Source: Rikenellaceae bacterium
GTDB taxonomy: Bacteria; Bacteroidota; Bacteroidia; Bacteroidales; Rikenellaceae
Assembly: GCA_020860245.1 (NCBI GenBank)
Contig: JAJBUQ010000019.1
Location: forward strand, 131,921 to 195,920
DNA length: 64,000 nucleotides
Reading direction: 5' to 3'
Shown: one piece after another, positions 54,215 through 63,871 of the stretch
Numbering within the stretch: position 1 is the first letter of the stretch
How the letters are laid out: every line of letters begins with the position of its first letter
The notes under the pieces: model-generated
What the model was told of the DNA's origin: nothing
Databases searched by the model: none
The model's input: only the letters and a program-made list of their open reading frames with translations
Made by a program: the position numbers and the translations under genes

Positions 54215-55372
54215 ATGAAAAAAGTACTGATTATACTCGGAATTCTGGCAGTCTGCGGAATATTATACTTTGTGTTGAGGCCGAAGGAGAAAAGCGCACT
54301 GGTTATGGCAACGGTAAGAGTCGAACCTACTACTCTGAACAACTTTGTTACAGCCACCGGAACGATCGAGCCTATTATACAGGTGGAAGTAGGTACGCAG
54401 GTATCCGGTATCGTGTCGCATATATATGTGGATTTTAATTCGGAAGTTAAGACAGGACAGGTGATTGCGGTGCTCGATAAGGTACTCCTTGAAGCGGAAC
54501 TTGCCTCAAGCCAATCGAACCTTGAATCTGCCAAAGTGGAGTACGAATATCAGCTCCAGAACTATAACAGGATGAAGGGTCTGCACGAGAAACAAATGAT
54601 AAGCGATTCGGAGTTCGAGACAGTCGAGTACTCTTATTATAAAGCTGTAAGTGCATACGAAAAATCCAAGGCGGACAATATTAAAGCGGAGAAAAATCTC
54701 GGTTACGCCACTATTACGTCTCCGATCGACGGAGTGGTTTTGTCAAGGGATGTTGATGAGGGTCAGACCGTTGCGTCGAGCTTTAGTACGCCGACCTTAT
54801 TCACGATCGCAAACGATCTGAGGAATATGCAGGTTATTGCTAACGTGGACGAAGCGGATATAGGTCAGGTTAAGGAGGGGCAGCGTGTTACGTTTACGGT
54901 CGATGCCTTCCCGGACGATGTATTCGAAGGTTCGATCACTCAGGTAAGGCTTCAGCCAACTACAGAGTCTAATGTAGTTACCTATGAGGTGGTTGTGGAC
55001 GCACCTAATCCTGATCTTATTCTTATGCCCGGTCTGACGGCGAATATAACAGTGTACACACTCGAACTGCAAGACGTACTTGTCGTGCCTAATAAAGCGC
55101 TGAGATTTGTTCCGGGAGAGGGCAACGTCAATTCTTCGACAGGGCCGATGCAGACCTTGTGGCTTAAAAAAGAAGACGATATTGTACCGGTCCAAGTTAC
55201 GACAGGAACGTCAGACGGTATTTATACCCATATAACGAGTGGTTTGACCGCCGGCGACGTGGTAGTTGTAGGATACGAACAGGCTTCCGCTATGAACGAA
55301 GTACAGGAGAACGGAGGCGGAGATAATAATCCGTTTATGCCTCAGCGTCCGGGCGGTAACAGGAGAAGATAA
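54215..55372 (+). CDS. macA: MacA-like periplasmic adaptor protein
   Basis: 385 residues with an N-terminal membrane anchor (3-21). The adaptor core has TVRVEPTTLNNFVTATGTIE, then VGTQVSGIVSHIYVDFNSEV (lipoyl half), a helical hairpin and the second half ATITSPIDGVVLSRDVDEGQTV. The barrel has FTVDAFPDDVFEGSITQVRL, and a Gly/Asn/Pro-rich tail ends the protein. This layout matches MacA, which stimulates the MacB ATPase and links it to TolC. In this genome it may export peptides, lipids or macrolides; the substrate is unknown. It is followed by the ATPase gene after 6 nt. Confidence 0.93.
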   Translation: MKKVLIILGILAVCGILYFVLRPKEKSALVMATVRVEPTTLNNFVTATGTIEPIIQVEVGTQVSGIVSHIYVDFNSEVKTGQVIAVLDKVLLEAELASSQSNLESAKVEYEYQLQNYNRMKGLHEKQMISDSEFETVEYSYYKAVSAYEKSKADNIKAEKNLGYATITSPIDGVVLSRDVDEGQTVASSFSTPTLFTIANDLRNMQVIANVDEADIGQVKEGQRVTFTVDAFPDDVFEGSITQVRLQPTTESNVVTYEVVVDAPNPDLILMPGLTANITVYTLELQDVLVVPNKALRFVPGEGNVNSSTGPMQTLWLKKEDDIVPVQVTTGTSDGIYTHITSGLTAGDVVVVGYEQASAMNEVQENGGGDNNPFMPQRPGGNRRR

Positions 55373-55378
55373 GAGAGT

Positions 55379-56119
55379 ATGAAAGAGATAATCAGATTAG
55401 AGAATATAAAACGCGATTTTACGGTAGGAAGTGAAACTGTTCATGCGTTGAGGGGCGTATCGTTCACTATCTGCGAAGGGGAGTTCGTGACAATAATGGG
55501 TACCAGCGGTTCCGGTAAATCCACATTGTTGAATATACTGGGCTGTCTGGACACACCGACCTCCGGAGATTATTATCTGGATTGTGTGTCGGTAAGAACA
55601 ATGGGTAAGAACGATCGTGCTACCCTTCGCAACCGTAAAATCGGTTTTGTATTTCAATCCTATAATCTTCTTCCGAAGACTACGGCTTTGGAGAATGTCG
55701 AACTCCCTCAGTTGTATAACCCGTTCGTGTCTGCCACGGAGCGGAAGCGGAAGGCTACCGATGCGTTAATCGCGGTAGGTCTCGAAGACAGGATCAACCA
55801 CCGTTCCAACCAGATATCCGGAGGGCAGCAGCAGCGTGTGGCGATCGCAAGGGCACTTGTGAACGACCCGGTTTTGCTCCTTGCCGATGAGGCTACGGGG
55901 AATCTCGATACGAGGACTTCATTCGAGATATTAACGTTGTTTCAGAATCTTCACAACGAAGGAAGGACTATTATCTTCGTTACCCATAATCCGGAGATCG
56001 CGCAGTTCAGCAGTCGGAATATCGTTCTGAGAGACGGACGGATCACGGAAGATACTCACAACAGTAATATAGAATCGGCTAAGGCGATCCTCGATTCACT
56101 GCCTCAGGTCGATCTCTAA
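55379..56119 (+). CDS. MacB-type ABC transporter ATPase
   Basis: 246 residues. Walker [11 protein letters not shown]-loop [20 protein letters not shown], signature [16 protein letters not shown], Walker [13 protein letters not shown] and H-loop THNPE are all present. The order and the phrase [19 protein letters not shown] are those of the LolD/MacB-type group. In E. coli MacB the ATPase and permease are one chain; here they are two genes (21 nt apart). A Bacteroidota operon of this kind is common. It would power the permease at 56141. Confidence 0.95.
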   Translation: MKEIIRLENIKRDFTVGSETVHALRGVSFTICEGEFVTIMGTSGSGKSTLLNILGCLDTPTSGDYYLDCVSVRTMGKNDRATLRNRKIGFVFQSYNLLPKTTALENVELPQLYNPFVSATERKRKATDALIAVGLEDRINHRSNQISGGQQQRVAIARALVNDPVLLLADEATGNLDTRTSFEILTLFQNLHNEGRTIIFVTHNPEIAQFSSRNIVLRDGRITEDTHNSNIESAKAILDSLPQVDL

Positions 56120-56140
56120 AATACCGGCAAAATCAAAATT

Positions 56141-57361
56141 ATGAATTACGGCAATCTTATACGAATAGCGCTGAGGGCGCTGAACAACAATAAATTCCGC
56201 GGATTTCTCACAATGCTCGGTATAATTATCGGAGTAGGTTCGGTAATATCTATGCTGGCCATTGGGCAGGGTTCCAAACGCAGCATCAGCGACCAGATAT
56301 CCGAGATGGGATCAAATATGATAATGGTGTATCCCGGAACCGGACAGTTCGGAGGAGTACGTATGAGTGCTTCGAGTATGCAGACTCTTAAACTCGAAGA
56401 CTATGAAGCCATACGGAGGGAAGCCGATTTTGTGGATAAAATATCTCCGTCGGTTAGCAGCAGCGGACAGGTGATATACGGTTCTAACAATTCGCCTACG
56501 ACGGTTTATGGAGTCAATCAGGAATATTTAGACATACGTAAATATAGCGTCGGGGAGGGGGAGTTGTTCACGGACGAGGATATTCGTTCTGCGGATAAGG
56601 AATGTGTGGTCGGACAGACAGTCGTGGATAACCTGTTCACTAACGGAGAGGATCCGTTGGGTAAGACTATACGTTTCAATATGACCCCGTTCAAGATAAT
56701 AGGAGTGCTTACTCCGAAGGGGTATAACACGATGGGACAGGACCAGGACGACCTTATAATCGCCCCGTACACGACCGTGCAGAAGAGGATTCTTGCGATA
56801 ACTTATATCCAGAGTATATATGCGTCCGCTCTGAGCGAAGAGTATACCGATATGGCGATCGACGAGATAACGGCCATTCTCAGGGCTAACCATAATATCC
56901 GCAATCCGCTCGATGACGACTTTAATATCCGTTCTCAGCAGGAACTAAGTTCGATGCTGAGTTCGACAACCGATATGATGACGATCCTCCTCGCGTGTAT
57001 TGCCGGAATATCGTTGTTGGTGGGAGGTATAGGTATTATGAATATTATGTACGTGTCCGTGACCGAACGTACGCGTGAGATAGGTCTCAGGATGTCCATA
57101 GGGGCAAAGGGTCGTCACATACTTTGGCAGTTCCTTATAGAAGCGGTAATAATAAGCGTTACGGGAGGACTCATAGGAGTCGTGTTAGGGGTCGGCGCCT
57201 CAGCGATAATAAAACAGGTGCTCGGATGGCCGGTTTATGTTCAGATGTACTCCGTGATACTGTCGTTCGTCGTTTGTACCGTAACGGGAATATTCTTCGG
57301 ATGGTATCCTGCGCAAAAGGCATCCAGCCTCGATCCGATAGAAGCCATAAGATATGAATAA
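56141..57361 (+). CDS. MacB-type ABC transporter permease
   Basis: 406 residues with four membrane helices: one near residue 20 (FLTMLGIIIGVGSVISMLAI) and three in the C-terminal FtsX domain (about 278-400: LLACIAGISLLVGGIGIMNI, then ILWQFLIEAVIISVTGGLIG). Between them is the MacB periplasmic core with PSVSSSGQVIYGSNNSPTTV, GVNQEYLDIR and GEDPLGKTIRF. The TREIGLRMSIGAKGRHILWQ motif is the coupling helix to the ATPase. The kinase gene follows after 18 nt. Complete and of normal length for a split MacB. Confidence 0.95.
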   Translation: MNYGNLIRIALRALNNNKFRGFLTMLGIIIGVGSVISMLAIGQGSKRSISDQISEMGSNMIMVYPGTGQFGGVRMSASSMQTLKLEDYEAIRREADFVDKISPSVSSSGQVIYGSNNSPTTVYGVNQEYLDIRKYSVGEGELFTDEDIRSADKECVVGQTVVDNLFTNGEDPLGKTIRFNMTPFKIIGVLTPKGYNTMGQDQDDLIIAPYTTVQKRILAITYIQSIYASALSEEYTDMAIDEITAILRANHNIRNPLDDDFNIRSQQELSSMLSSTTDMMTILLACIAGISLLVGGIGIMNIMYVSVTERTREIGLRMSIGAKGRHILWQFLIEAVIISVTGGLIGVVLGVGASAIIKQVLGWPVYVQMYSVILSFVVCTVTGIFFGWYPAQKASSLDPIEAIRYE

Positions 57362-57379
57362 AACATCTATATTTGTTTT

Positions 57380-58438
57380 ATGATAAAATTGGCGAACAGA
57401 AGATCCCTGAATGTCGTAATGCACCTGTTGGGATGGGGAATTATATTCGGGCTGCCTCTCCTTGTAAACAACAGGGAGACGCAGACCATGAGTATTGATA
57501 AATACATAGGTTATGCTATAACCTCGTTCGCGTTCGTGCTGATGTTTTATGTGAATTATCTCTATCTAATCGATAAGTTCCTGTTTAACAGACGGACCTT
57601 TGCGTTTATACTTCTTAATGCCGTAGCTCTTGTCGCGGTGGATTTTCTAACAGGGCTGGTAAGGGAATTTTATATGGATCATTTTCACTCTATGAATCCG
57701 GAGGATTTCAGACCCCATGACGACCGCCCGCCGATGATAATATTTAAGCTCAGGGATTATATGGTAATGAGTCTTATGGTCGGACTTGCCGTTGCGATTA
57801 AAACCACAAGTAAATGGTTCCGTATGGATGCGGAAAAAAAAGAACTTGAGAAGGCGCGTGCGGAAGCGGAACTCCAAAACCTCAAGAGTCAGCTAAATCC
57901 CCACTTCCTGTTCAACACCCTTAACAATATTTACTCGCTCGTATCGATAGATCAGGATAAAGCACGGTATGCTATCGACGGATTCAGCCGCCTGCTGCGT
58001 TATGTCCTATACGACAACGACCACCAATTTGTCCCTTTGGGTAAGGAGATCGCTTTTATCAGGAGTTATATCGAACTAATGAGCCTGCGCGTCTCGGACA
58101 ATGTTAAAATTTCAGTGTCGCTCATATCCTTCGATAACAATATTCTTGTCGCGCCGTTACTGTTCATGACGTTTGTGGAGAACGCCTTCAAGCACGGGGT
58201 AAGTAATAGTAAACCGTCCTTCATTAACGTTACTATGGATGTCAAGGACAATATTATTATTTTTATAACTGAAAACTCCTATTATCCCAAAGTCGATCCG
58301 GATAGAAATTCGCCCGGTATAGGTATCGATAATCTCCGTAAACGTATGGAGATGATTTATCCTGGCAGATACACTTTATTTACGGATGTTTCAGGTGAGA
58401 AGTACGTATCCAGACTTACTCTCGATACTGCTAATTAA
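57380..58438 (+). CDS. LytS-type sensor histidine kinase (MacAB efflux module)
   Basis: 352 residues, four membrane helices in the first 140 residues and a short loop. The kinase domain has the phospho-His in QLNPHFLFNTLNNIYSLVS. The ATPase part has APLLFMTFVENAFKHGVSNS and GIGIDNLRKRMEMIYPG. It is the last gene of the tolC-macAB operon, while the matching LytTR regulator is encoded on the other side of the operon's promoter. This makes the pair bracket the whole transporter operon. The 3' end overlaps the convergent MFS gene by 8 nt. Confidence 0.92.
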   Translation: MIKLANRRSLNVVMHLLGWGIIFGLPLLVNNRETQTMSIDKYIGYAITSFAFVLMFYVNYLYLIDKFLFNRRTFAFILLNAVALVAVDFLTGLVREFYMDHFHSMNPEDFRPHDDRPPMIIFKLRDYMVMSLMVGLAVAIKTTSKWFRMDAEKKELEKARAEAELQNLKSQLNPHFLFNTLNNIYSLVSIDQDKARYAIDGFSRLLRYVLYDNDHQFVPLGKEIAFIRSYIELMSLRVSDNVKISVSLISFDNNILVAPLLFMTFVENAFKHGVSNSKPSFINVTMDVKDNIIIFITENSYYPKVDPDRNSPGIGIDNLRKRMEMIYPGRYTLFTDVSGEKYVSRLTLDTAN

Positions 58439-59606
58439 CTTTTTTCAGCGCTCCTACGAATATTGAAGTGAGAAGCCCTACCATCGCGATAACCGCGAAC
58501 GACCATCGCAGGCTCGATGCGTGTGCGATGAATCCGATAACCGGAGGGCCCAGAAGGAATCCGAAAAATCCTATCGTCGATACAGTCGCCAATGCTATAC
58601 TTGGGATCATGGTCTTGGATTTGCCCGCCATGCTGTAACAGAGAGGAATGATAGACGATACGCCGAATCCTACGAGTAAGAATCCTGCTGTTGCTGAGAT
58701 AAGATACGGGAATATAACGGAAATCAATAGTCCCGCGGCAATCAATAATCCGCTGACCCTTATAACCGGTATCATATCGAACCGCGTTACCATTTTATCC
58801 GCCGTGAACCTTCCTAAAGCCATAGTGCTCATAAATGCGATATAGCCGAGGCGGACGAGATTTTTAGGCGGATCTATTACACTCTCGAAATAAACGCTGC
58901 TCCAGTCGAACATCGTTCCCTCGCAGACCATGCCCCCGAAAGCTATCAGACCCAATAGGAATATAAATTTATCAGGCATGACGAATACTCTTTTTTTCTC
59001 TTTGGGAGCGTCGTTCCTTGGCTTCTCGGTATAATCGCGGGGCAGCATGTATGTTCGTGCAGATATGAGAAGAATTGTGCTTACTGCAAATATTATAATA
59101 AAATGGTTAAACGGTGTGATGTCCATACTGACCATTACCGTGCTTATCAGACCTCCGCAGAATCCGGCGAAGCTCCACAGCCCGTGGAATACGCCCATTA
59201 TACTGCGGTTATAAATTCTTTCTACACCCACTGCGTGAGTATTAACCGATATATTGCAGAGATTAGCCGTGACACCGAAGAAGAGAAGCGCCGCAATCAA
59301 TTGTACGGATGTATTCACAGCTCCGATGAAGATCAGCGACAACGGATAGAGGACTGCCGCGATAGTCAATATTTTTCTGCTTCCATAACGACTGACAAGA
59401 TACCCTGAGAGCGCCATTGCCAAGAGCTGTCCGACAGGGATTGCGAAGAGGATTCCTCCGAGTTCCGCCTCGTTCAGCCCGAGATGATCCTTGATGTCCG
59501 GGATTCTGCTTGCCCAACTGGCAAATACCAGGCCCTGAATGAAGAAGAAGGCCGCTGCCGCAGTGCGGTAATACCCTTTGGTGTGTAGATGTGGTAGAAT
59601 TTTCAT
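58431..59606 (-). CDS. Major facilitator superfamily transporter
   Basis: 391 residues with 12 predicted helices and a central cytoplasmic loop rich in Lys and Arg (RNDAPKEKKRVFVMPDK). Helices 1-2 read FFIQGLVFASWASRIPDIKD, then GLNEAELGGILFAIPVGQLL, which resembles the YbjJ/FucP-like group of MFS proteins, several of which carry sugars or small acids. The substrate is not predictable. It overlaps the kinase gene by 8 nt, on the opposite strand, and lies divergent from the Crp-family regulator 119 nt away, a plausible controller. Confidence 0.85.
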   Translation of the reverse strand: MKILPHLHTKGYYRTAAAAFFFIQGLVFASWASRIPDIKDHLGLNEAELGGILFAIPVGQLLAMALSGYLVSRYGSRKILTIAAVLYPLSLIFIGAVNTSVQLIAALLFFGVTANLCNISVNTHAVGVERIYNRSIMGVFHGLWSFAGFCGGLISTVMVSMDITPFNHFIIIFAVSTILLISARTYMLPRDYTEKPRNDAPKEKKRVFVMPDKFIFLLGLIAFGGMVCEGTMFDWSSVYFESVIDPPKNLVRLGYIAFMSTMALGRFTADKMVTRFDMIPVIRVSGLLIAAGLLISVIFPYLISATAGFLLVGFGVSSIIPLCYSMAGKSKTMIPSIALATVSTIGFFGFLLGPPVIGFIAHASSLRWSFAVIAMVGLLTSIFVGALKKVN

Positions 59607-59725
59607 TTTCCTTGAACTTAACAGCGCGAAATTATATAATAAACTGTCAAAATATACACTTAAGAGTGATTTTTATATTAATTTATACGGTTATTTTAGT
59701 AACTTTCGAAATAAAAGGTTAAGGT

Positions 59726-60376
59726 ATGTACGATATGTTGACTCACTGTCCGTTGTTTAAAGGATTGAGCGCGGAAGCGATAGAAAATATTCTTCATGAC
59801 AGGCAGTATTCCGTTGATAAATTCTCAGACGGATACGTAATTGCCCGTAGAGATACCGCATATTCCGGACTGATGATAGTGCTTGAGGGTAGAGTAAACG
59901 GCGTGGTTCCCGGCAAGGATGGGAAGAAGATGATTATAGACACTATATCCGCCCCTCAATTGATAGCCCCTGCATTCCTGTTTGGTGGCTATAACAGACT
60001 CCCTATCGACGTGGAAGCGGACGGCGATGTCAGTATTATGACCCTGCACAGGGGGCTGCTGTTCGAACTTATGCAGGACGATACTATAATAATGTCGAAC
60101 TTCATTGATATTATATCCGACAGGGCGAATATGCTCATGAAAAAAATATATTTTCTTTCGTTTAAGAACATCAGGGATAAGGTATCGAGATATATTTCAG
60201 ACCATACTAATGCTGAGAATCCCGTTTTGGATTTGGGTGATCTAAACGAACTGTCTGTTTATTTTAATGCTCCGCGCAACTCGATCATTACCGTTCTTAA
60301 CGATTTGAACAGGCACGGAACAATAAAATACAACGATGGCCGCATAGAGGTATTAAAACGTGATAAATTGACCTGA
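59726..60376 (+). CDS. Crp/Fnr-family transcriptional regulator
   Basis: 216 residues. The N-terminal cyclic-nucleotide-binding-like beta-roll (about 1-115: LFKGLSAEAIENILHDRQYS, GLMIVLEGRVNG) leads to a dimer helix and a C-terminal Crp-type HTH (about 170-210) with LGDLNELSVYFNAPRNSIITVLNDLNRHG. The roll lacks the Arg/Ser contacts for cAMP in an obvious form, so another ligand or redox cue is possible. No cysteine cluster for iron-sulfur binding is present. It is followed at 93 nt by the XRE-cupin gene and is divergent from the MFS gene. Confidence 0.88.
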   Translation: MYDMLTHCPLFKGLSAEAIENILHDRQYSVDKFSDGYVIARRDTAYSGLMIVLEGRVNGVVPGKDGKKMIIDTISAPQLIAPAFLFGGYNRLPIDVEADGDVSIMTLHRGLLFELMQDDTIIMSNFIDIISDRANMLMKKIYFLSFKNIRDKVSRYISDHTNAENPVLDLGDLNELSVYFNAPRNSIITVLNDLNRHGTIKYNDGRIEVLKRDKLT

Positions 60377-60468
60377 TATTCCGTTTGGCTGTCGTAGCAT
60401 AACCGTTTTAATAAATTGGACAATTTTAATTAGTTGCGATATTTAATACCGGTAAACTTATAATCGCT

Positions 60469-61032
60469 ATGGCAAAGAATATCGGTAAAAAAATCGGAAG
60501 TATACGGGAGGCAGAAGGTATGTCCCCAGAAGAATTATCGGACAGGACAGGCATCGATTACCAAAAATTACTCGATATAGAATCCGGCAGGACGATTCCT
60601 TCGACTGCTATCGTAAAAAAAATAGTGCGTGCTCTCGGTATACGTCTCGGTACCTTGCTCGACGGCGAGGAGAATAAGGGAGTCGCTATTACCCGCAATT
60701 CGGAAATTTTACATTCCATAGAGTCCTCTTCGGACGGTTCTGCGATAGCGGAGTCCATGAATCTATATCCTTTGGCATCGGGTAAATCCGATCGTCAGAT
60801 GGAGCCGTTCATTGTAACTCTTGTCGCTGATAATGATTCATCATATATCTCGAGACATGAGGGCGAAGAGTTCCTTTATGTGCTGGACGGTAAAATAAAG
60901 ATCAAATACGGCGAAGATATTTACGATCTCGAACAGGGGGACTCCATCTATTTTAATTCCATTGTACCTCACAATATAAGATGTTCACAAGGGGCTGCAC
61001 GATTCATTCTTGTCGCCTATGCTCCGTTTTAG
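60469..61032 (+). CDS. XRE-family regulator with cupin sensor domain
   Basis: 187 residues. The N-terminal HTH (about 7-60) contains IREAEGMSPEELSDRTGIDYQKLLDIESG. The C-terminal cupin (about 105-187) contains ISRHEGEEFLYVLDGKIKIK and LEQGDSIYFNSIVPHNIRCS, with His and Glu metal-ligand-like residues partly conserved. This architecture regulates small-molecule metabolism. In many Bacteroidota it sits directly before an AMP-forming acyl-CoA ligase, as here (16-nt gap), so the ligand may be an acyl-CoA or fatty acid; that is inference. Confidence 0.92.
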   Translation: MAKNIGKKIGSIREAEGMSPEELSDRTGIDYQKLLDIESGRTIPSTAIVKKIVRALGIRLGTLLDGEENKGVAITRNSEILHSIESSSDGSAIAESMNLYPLASGKSDRQMEPFIVTLVADNDSSYISRHEGEEFLYVLDGKIKIKYGEDIYDLEQGDSIYFNSIVPHNIRCSQGAARFILVAYAPF

Positions 61033-61048
61033 CTGATTATTCATAATT

Positions 61049-62698
61049 ATGGAATTGACTGAAAAGACATTCGGGCAGTGGCTCGACAAATGGGCCGAGG
61101 AGACGCCGGACAACTATTTTATGATATATTCCGACCGGGGGCTGCACATGACTTACAGCGAGTTTAGGGAACGTGTGGATACGTTCGCCAAGGGTCTGCT
61201 GTCCATAGGAGTCCGTAAGGGCGATAAAGTAGGTATCTGGGCCAAGAACATTCCGGACTGGATAACCATGATGTTTGCAGCGGCAAGGATTGGAGCGGTG
61301 TACGTGACGATAAACACCAATTATAAATTGTCGGAATTGGAATATTTGGTGCGTAATGCGGATATACATACTCTCTGCATTATGGATTCTTACAGGGACA
61401 GCGATTATATAGGTATGGTCTACGAGCTGGTTCCTGAGCTTAAAACAATGGAGCGCGGTTATCTACGATCCGAAAAATTCCCCGAACTGCGTAATGTGGT
61501 ATATATGGGACAGGAGAGATACCGTGGAATGTACTCGACCCCGGAACTCTATTCTCTCGGATGTTATACGAACGACTCGGTACTCGAAGAGGCGGAGAAG
61601 GAGGTCACGTGCCAAGATATAATCATGATGTTATATACCTCCGGAACGACAGGGTTCCCCAAAGGGGTTCTGCTGACACACCATAATATCCTTAACAACG
61701 GGCTTACTATCGGAGAGTGTATGAGCTACTCTACGGAGGATAAGGTATTGACGCCGGTCCCTATGTTTCATTGTTTCGGATGCGTATTGTCGCTGTGCGC
61801 CGTTATAACGCATGGTTCGGCAATGGTCATGGTCGAAGAGTTCGATCCGCTCAAAGTGCTGGCTTCAATTCACAGAGAACGATGTACTGCGGTTTACGGG
61901 GTTCCCACGATGTTTATTGCGGAATTGAACCACCCCATGTTCGGAATGTTCGATCTGACCTCTTTGAGGACAGGAATAATGGCTGGTGCGTTATGTCCGA
62001 TCGAAACAATGAAAGAGGTTATGGAGAAGATGCACTGCCGCGATATAATAATCGTTTACGGACTTACGGAATCTTCTCCCGGAATGACCGCTACGAGGGT
62101 GACCGATTCCCCGGAGATTCGCGCTACTACTGTGGGGCGTGCTCTGCCGTTCGTAGAGGTTAAAGTTGTCGATCCTCAGGGCAGAGAGTGTCCGAGAGGG
62201 GTTCAGGGTGAGTTGTGCTGTCGCGGTTATAACGTAATGAAGGGGTATTATAAAGATCCGGAAGCTACGAAGGCGGTTATGTATGAAGACGGATTCCTCC
62301 GTTCCGGAGACCTGGGAGTCATGGACGAGGATGGATACGTCAGGGTTACCGGTAGAATTAAAGAGATGCTCATAAGGGGAGGCGAAAATATATATCCCCG
62401 CGAGATAGAGAATTTTATATATCAGATGCCTCAGGTCGAAGATGTTCAGGTAGCTGGAATACCGAGTCCGAAGTATGGAGAGGAGGTTGCTGCGTATATT
62501 AGAGTTCGTAAGGGTATGGAGTTGACCTCCGAAGAGGTCAGGGAATTCTGCCGCGGTAAAATAGCACGGTATAAAATACCCAAATATGTGTTTATGGTCA
62601 ATAATTACCCTATGACCGCCAGTGGTAAAATTCAAAAATATAAGCTTAAAGATCTCGGATTGAAGATTCTTAAAGATAAAGGCATAGAAATAGTGTAA
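61049..62698 (+). CDS. AMP-forming acyl-CoA synthetase
   Basis: 549 residues. ATP-binding P-loop LYTSGTTGFPKGVLLTHHN (about 193-211), then VPMFHCFGCVLSLCAVITHG, YGLTESSPGMTATR, the hinge and A8 motif SGDLGVMDEDGYVRVTGR, and the catalytic Lys in ASGKIQKYKLK near the C-terminus. It belongs to the medium/long-chain FadD-like group and activates a carboxylic acid, probably a fatty or aromatic acid, as acyl-AMP then acyl-CoA. Cotranscription with the XRE-cupin regulator is suggested by spacing. The exact substrate is unknown. Confidence 0.92.
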   Translation: MELTEKTFGQWLDKWAEETPDNYFMIYSDRGLHMTYSEFRERVDTFAKGLLSIGVRKGDKVGIWAKNIPDWITMMFAAARIGAVYVTINTNYKLSELEYLVRNADIHTLCIMDSYRDSDYIGMVYELVPELKTMERGYLRSEKFPELRNVVYMGQERYRGMYSTPELYSLGCYTNDSVLEEAEKEVTCQDIIMMLYTSGTTGFPKGVLLTHHNILNNGLTIGECMSYSTEDKVLTPVPMFHCFGCVLSLCAVITHGSAMVMVEEFDPLKVLASIHRERCTAVYGVPTMFIAELNHPMFGMFDLTSLRTGIMAGALCPIETMKEVMEKMHCRDIIIVYGLTESSPGMTATRVTDSPEIRATTVGRALPFVEVKVVDPQGRECPRGVQGELCCRGYNVMKGYYKDPEATKAVMYEDGFLRSGDLGVMDEDGYVRVTGRIKEMLIRGGENIYPREIENFIYQMPQVEDVQVAGIPSPKYGEEVAAYIRVRKGMELTSEEVREFCRGKIARYKIPKYVFMVNNYPMTASGKIQKYKLKDLGLKILKDKGIEIV

Positions 62699-62717
62699 AT
62701 AGTATGAAAAAGACAGG

Positions 62718-63623
62718 ATGCTTTTAAAATTCTTTAAGGACTGGACACTTTTGATTGCCATGACAGCCGGAGCGCTGCTTTATAAATATACGGGATATAT
62801 ATCGTTCCTTACTCCGTATCTGATTTTTACGATGCTTCTGCTTACATTTGCCAAACTTTCACCAAGTGATATTAAATTCTCCAAGTTCCACGGATGGCTT
62901 CTATTCATTCAACTCGCCGGATCGCTGACGTTTTATTTTCTATTACGGATATTCGACGCAGAGCTTGCCGCAGGGGCAATGATATGCGTTATGGCGCCCA
63001 CAGCAACCTCGGCAGCCGTTATTACGGGAATGTTAGGTGGTAATGTGGCATTCCTTACAACTTATACTCTCATAAGCAGTGTTGCTGTTGTGTTCGCAGC
63101 TCCTGCGTTCTTTTCATTCGTTGGAGTCCACAGCGATATTCCCTTCTTAGATTCGTTCCTGTTTATTGCAAAACAGCTTGTTCCGCTTCTCGTTCTACCG
63201 TTGCTAATCGCGTGGGCTATAAGAAGATATTCGCCCTCGCTGCAAAAAATTATGTTGAAAATTAATAAGGCCTCGTTCTATCTGTGGACAGTGGCCTTGA
63301 TGATCGTGACAGGAATGACGGTAAATTTCCTTGCGGAGCAGGAAAATCCGCAATATAAATTGGAGGTATGGATTGGTCTGACCTCGCTTTTTATCTGTTC
63401 CGGACAGTTTATTCTGGGGCGGTATCTCGGACGCAGATATAACGGAGATGCCGTATCCGCAGGACAGGGCTTAGGACAAAAAAATACTATCCTTGCGATA
63501 TGGATGGCACAGTCCTATCTTAATCCGGTCTCCAGTATTGCCCCTGCATTGTATGTAGTGTGGCAGAATCTTATTAATTCTTATCAGTTGTGGAAAAAAC
63601 AGCGAAACGGCAGGCTGGAATAA
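62718..63623 (+). CDS. BASS-type (bile acid:sodium symporter-like) transporter
   Basis: 301 residues with eight to ten membrane helices. Motifs AGAMICVMAPTATSAAVITG and AGQGLGQKNTILAIWMAQ are in the positions of the two crossover motifs of the SBF/BASS fold, which couple sodium to an organic anion. The N-terminus FKDWTLLIAMTAGALLYKYTG is compatible with the family's first helix. Substrates of bacterial members include bile acids, pantoate and pyruvate; none can be chosen here. It starts 20 nt after the ligase stop and may belong to the same operon. Confidence 0.78.
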   Translation: MLLKFFKDWTLLIAMTAGALLYKYTGYISFLTPYLIFTMLLLTFAKLSPSDIKFSKFHGWLLFIQLAGSLTFYFLLRIFDAELAAGAMICVMAPTATSAAVITGMLGGNVAFLTTYTLISSVAVVFAAPAFFSFVGVHSDIPFLDSFLFIAKQLVPLLVLPLLIAWAIRRYSPSLQKIMLKINKASFYLWTVALMIVTGMTVNFLAEQENPQYKLEVWIGLTSLFICSGQFILGRYLGRRYNGDAVSAGQGLGQKNTILAIWMAQSYLNPVSSIAPALYVVWQNLINSYQLWKKQRNGRLE

Positions 63624-63691
63624 TTTCTTTGATTCATAAGATTGGTATCTAATTTGTGCCTGTATAGAGTATAATTTTAAAACTTTATATT

Positions 63692-63871
63692 ATGGAAAGA
63701 AAAGAGGAACTCGAATCTTTGATCGAACAACTGGAGACGAGTCTGGCCAAAGCAGAGGCCCACGGTTCCGAACGGGAAGCTAATCACATTAAAAAAGATC
63801 TTAAAAAATTTGAAAAAGAATTGGAACAGATCAAACAGGAAGAGTTATCTTGCAGCTGCTCTACAAAATAG
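63692..63871 (+). CDS. Short coiled-coil protein (59 codons)
   Basis: A 59-residue ORF from ATG 63692 to TAG. The product starts MERKEELESLIEQLETSLAK, continues with heptad-like Leu/Ile spacing and alternating Lys/Glu, and ends in a short Cys/Ser tail LSCSCSTK. It has no membrane segment and no recognised family. The tail with two close Cys could bind a metal or form a disulfide. It is free-standing, 68 nt after the transporter gene. Its coding nature is supported by the even charge pattern but not proven. Confidence 0.55.
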   Translation: MERKEELESLIEQLETSLAKAEAHGSEREANHIKKDLKKFEKELEQIKQEELSCSCSTK

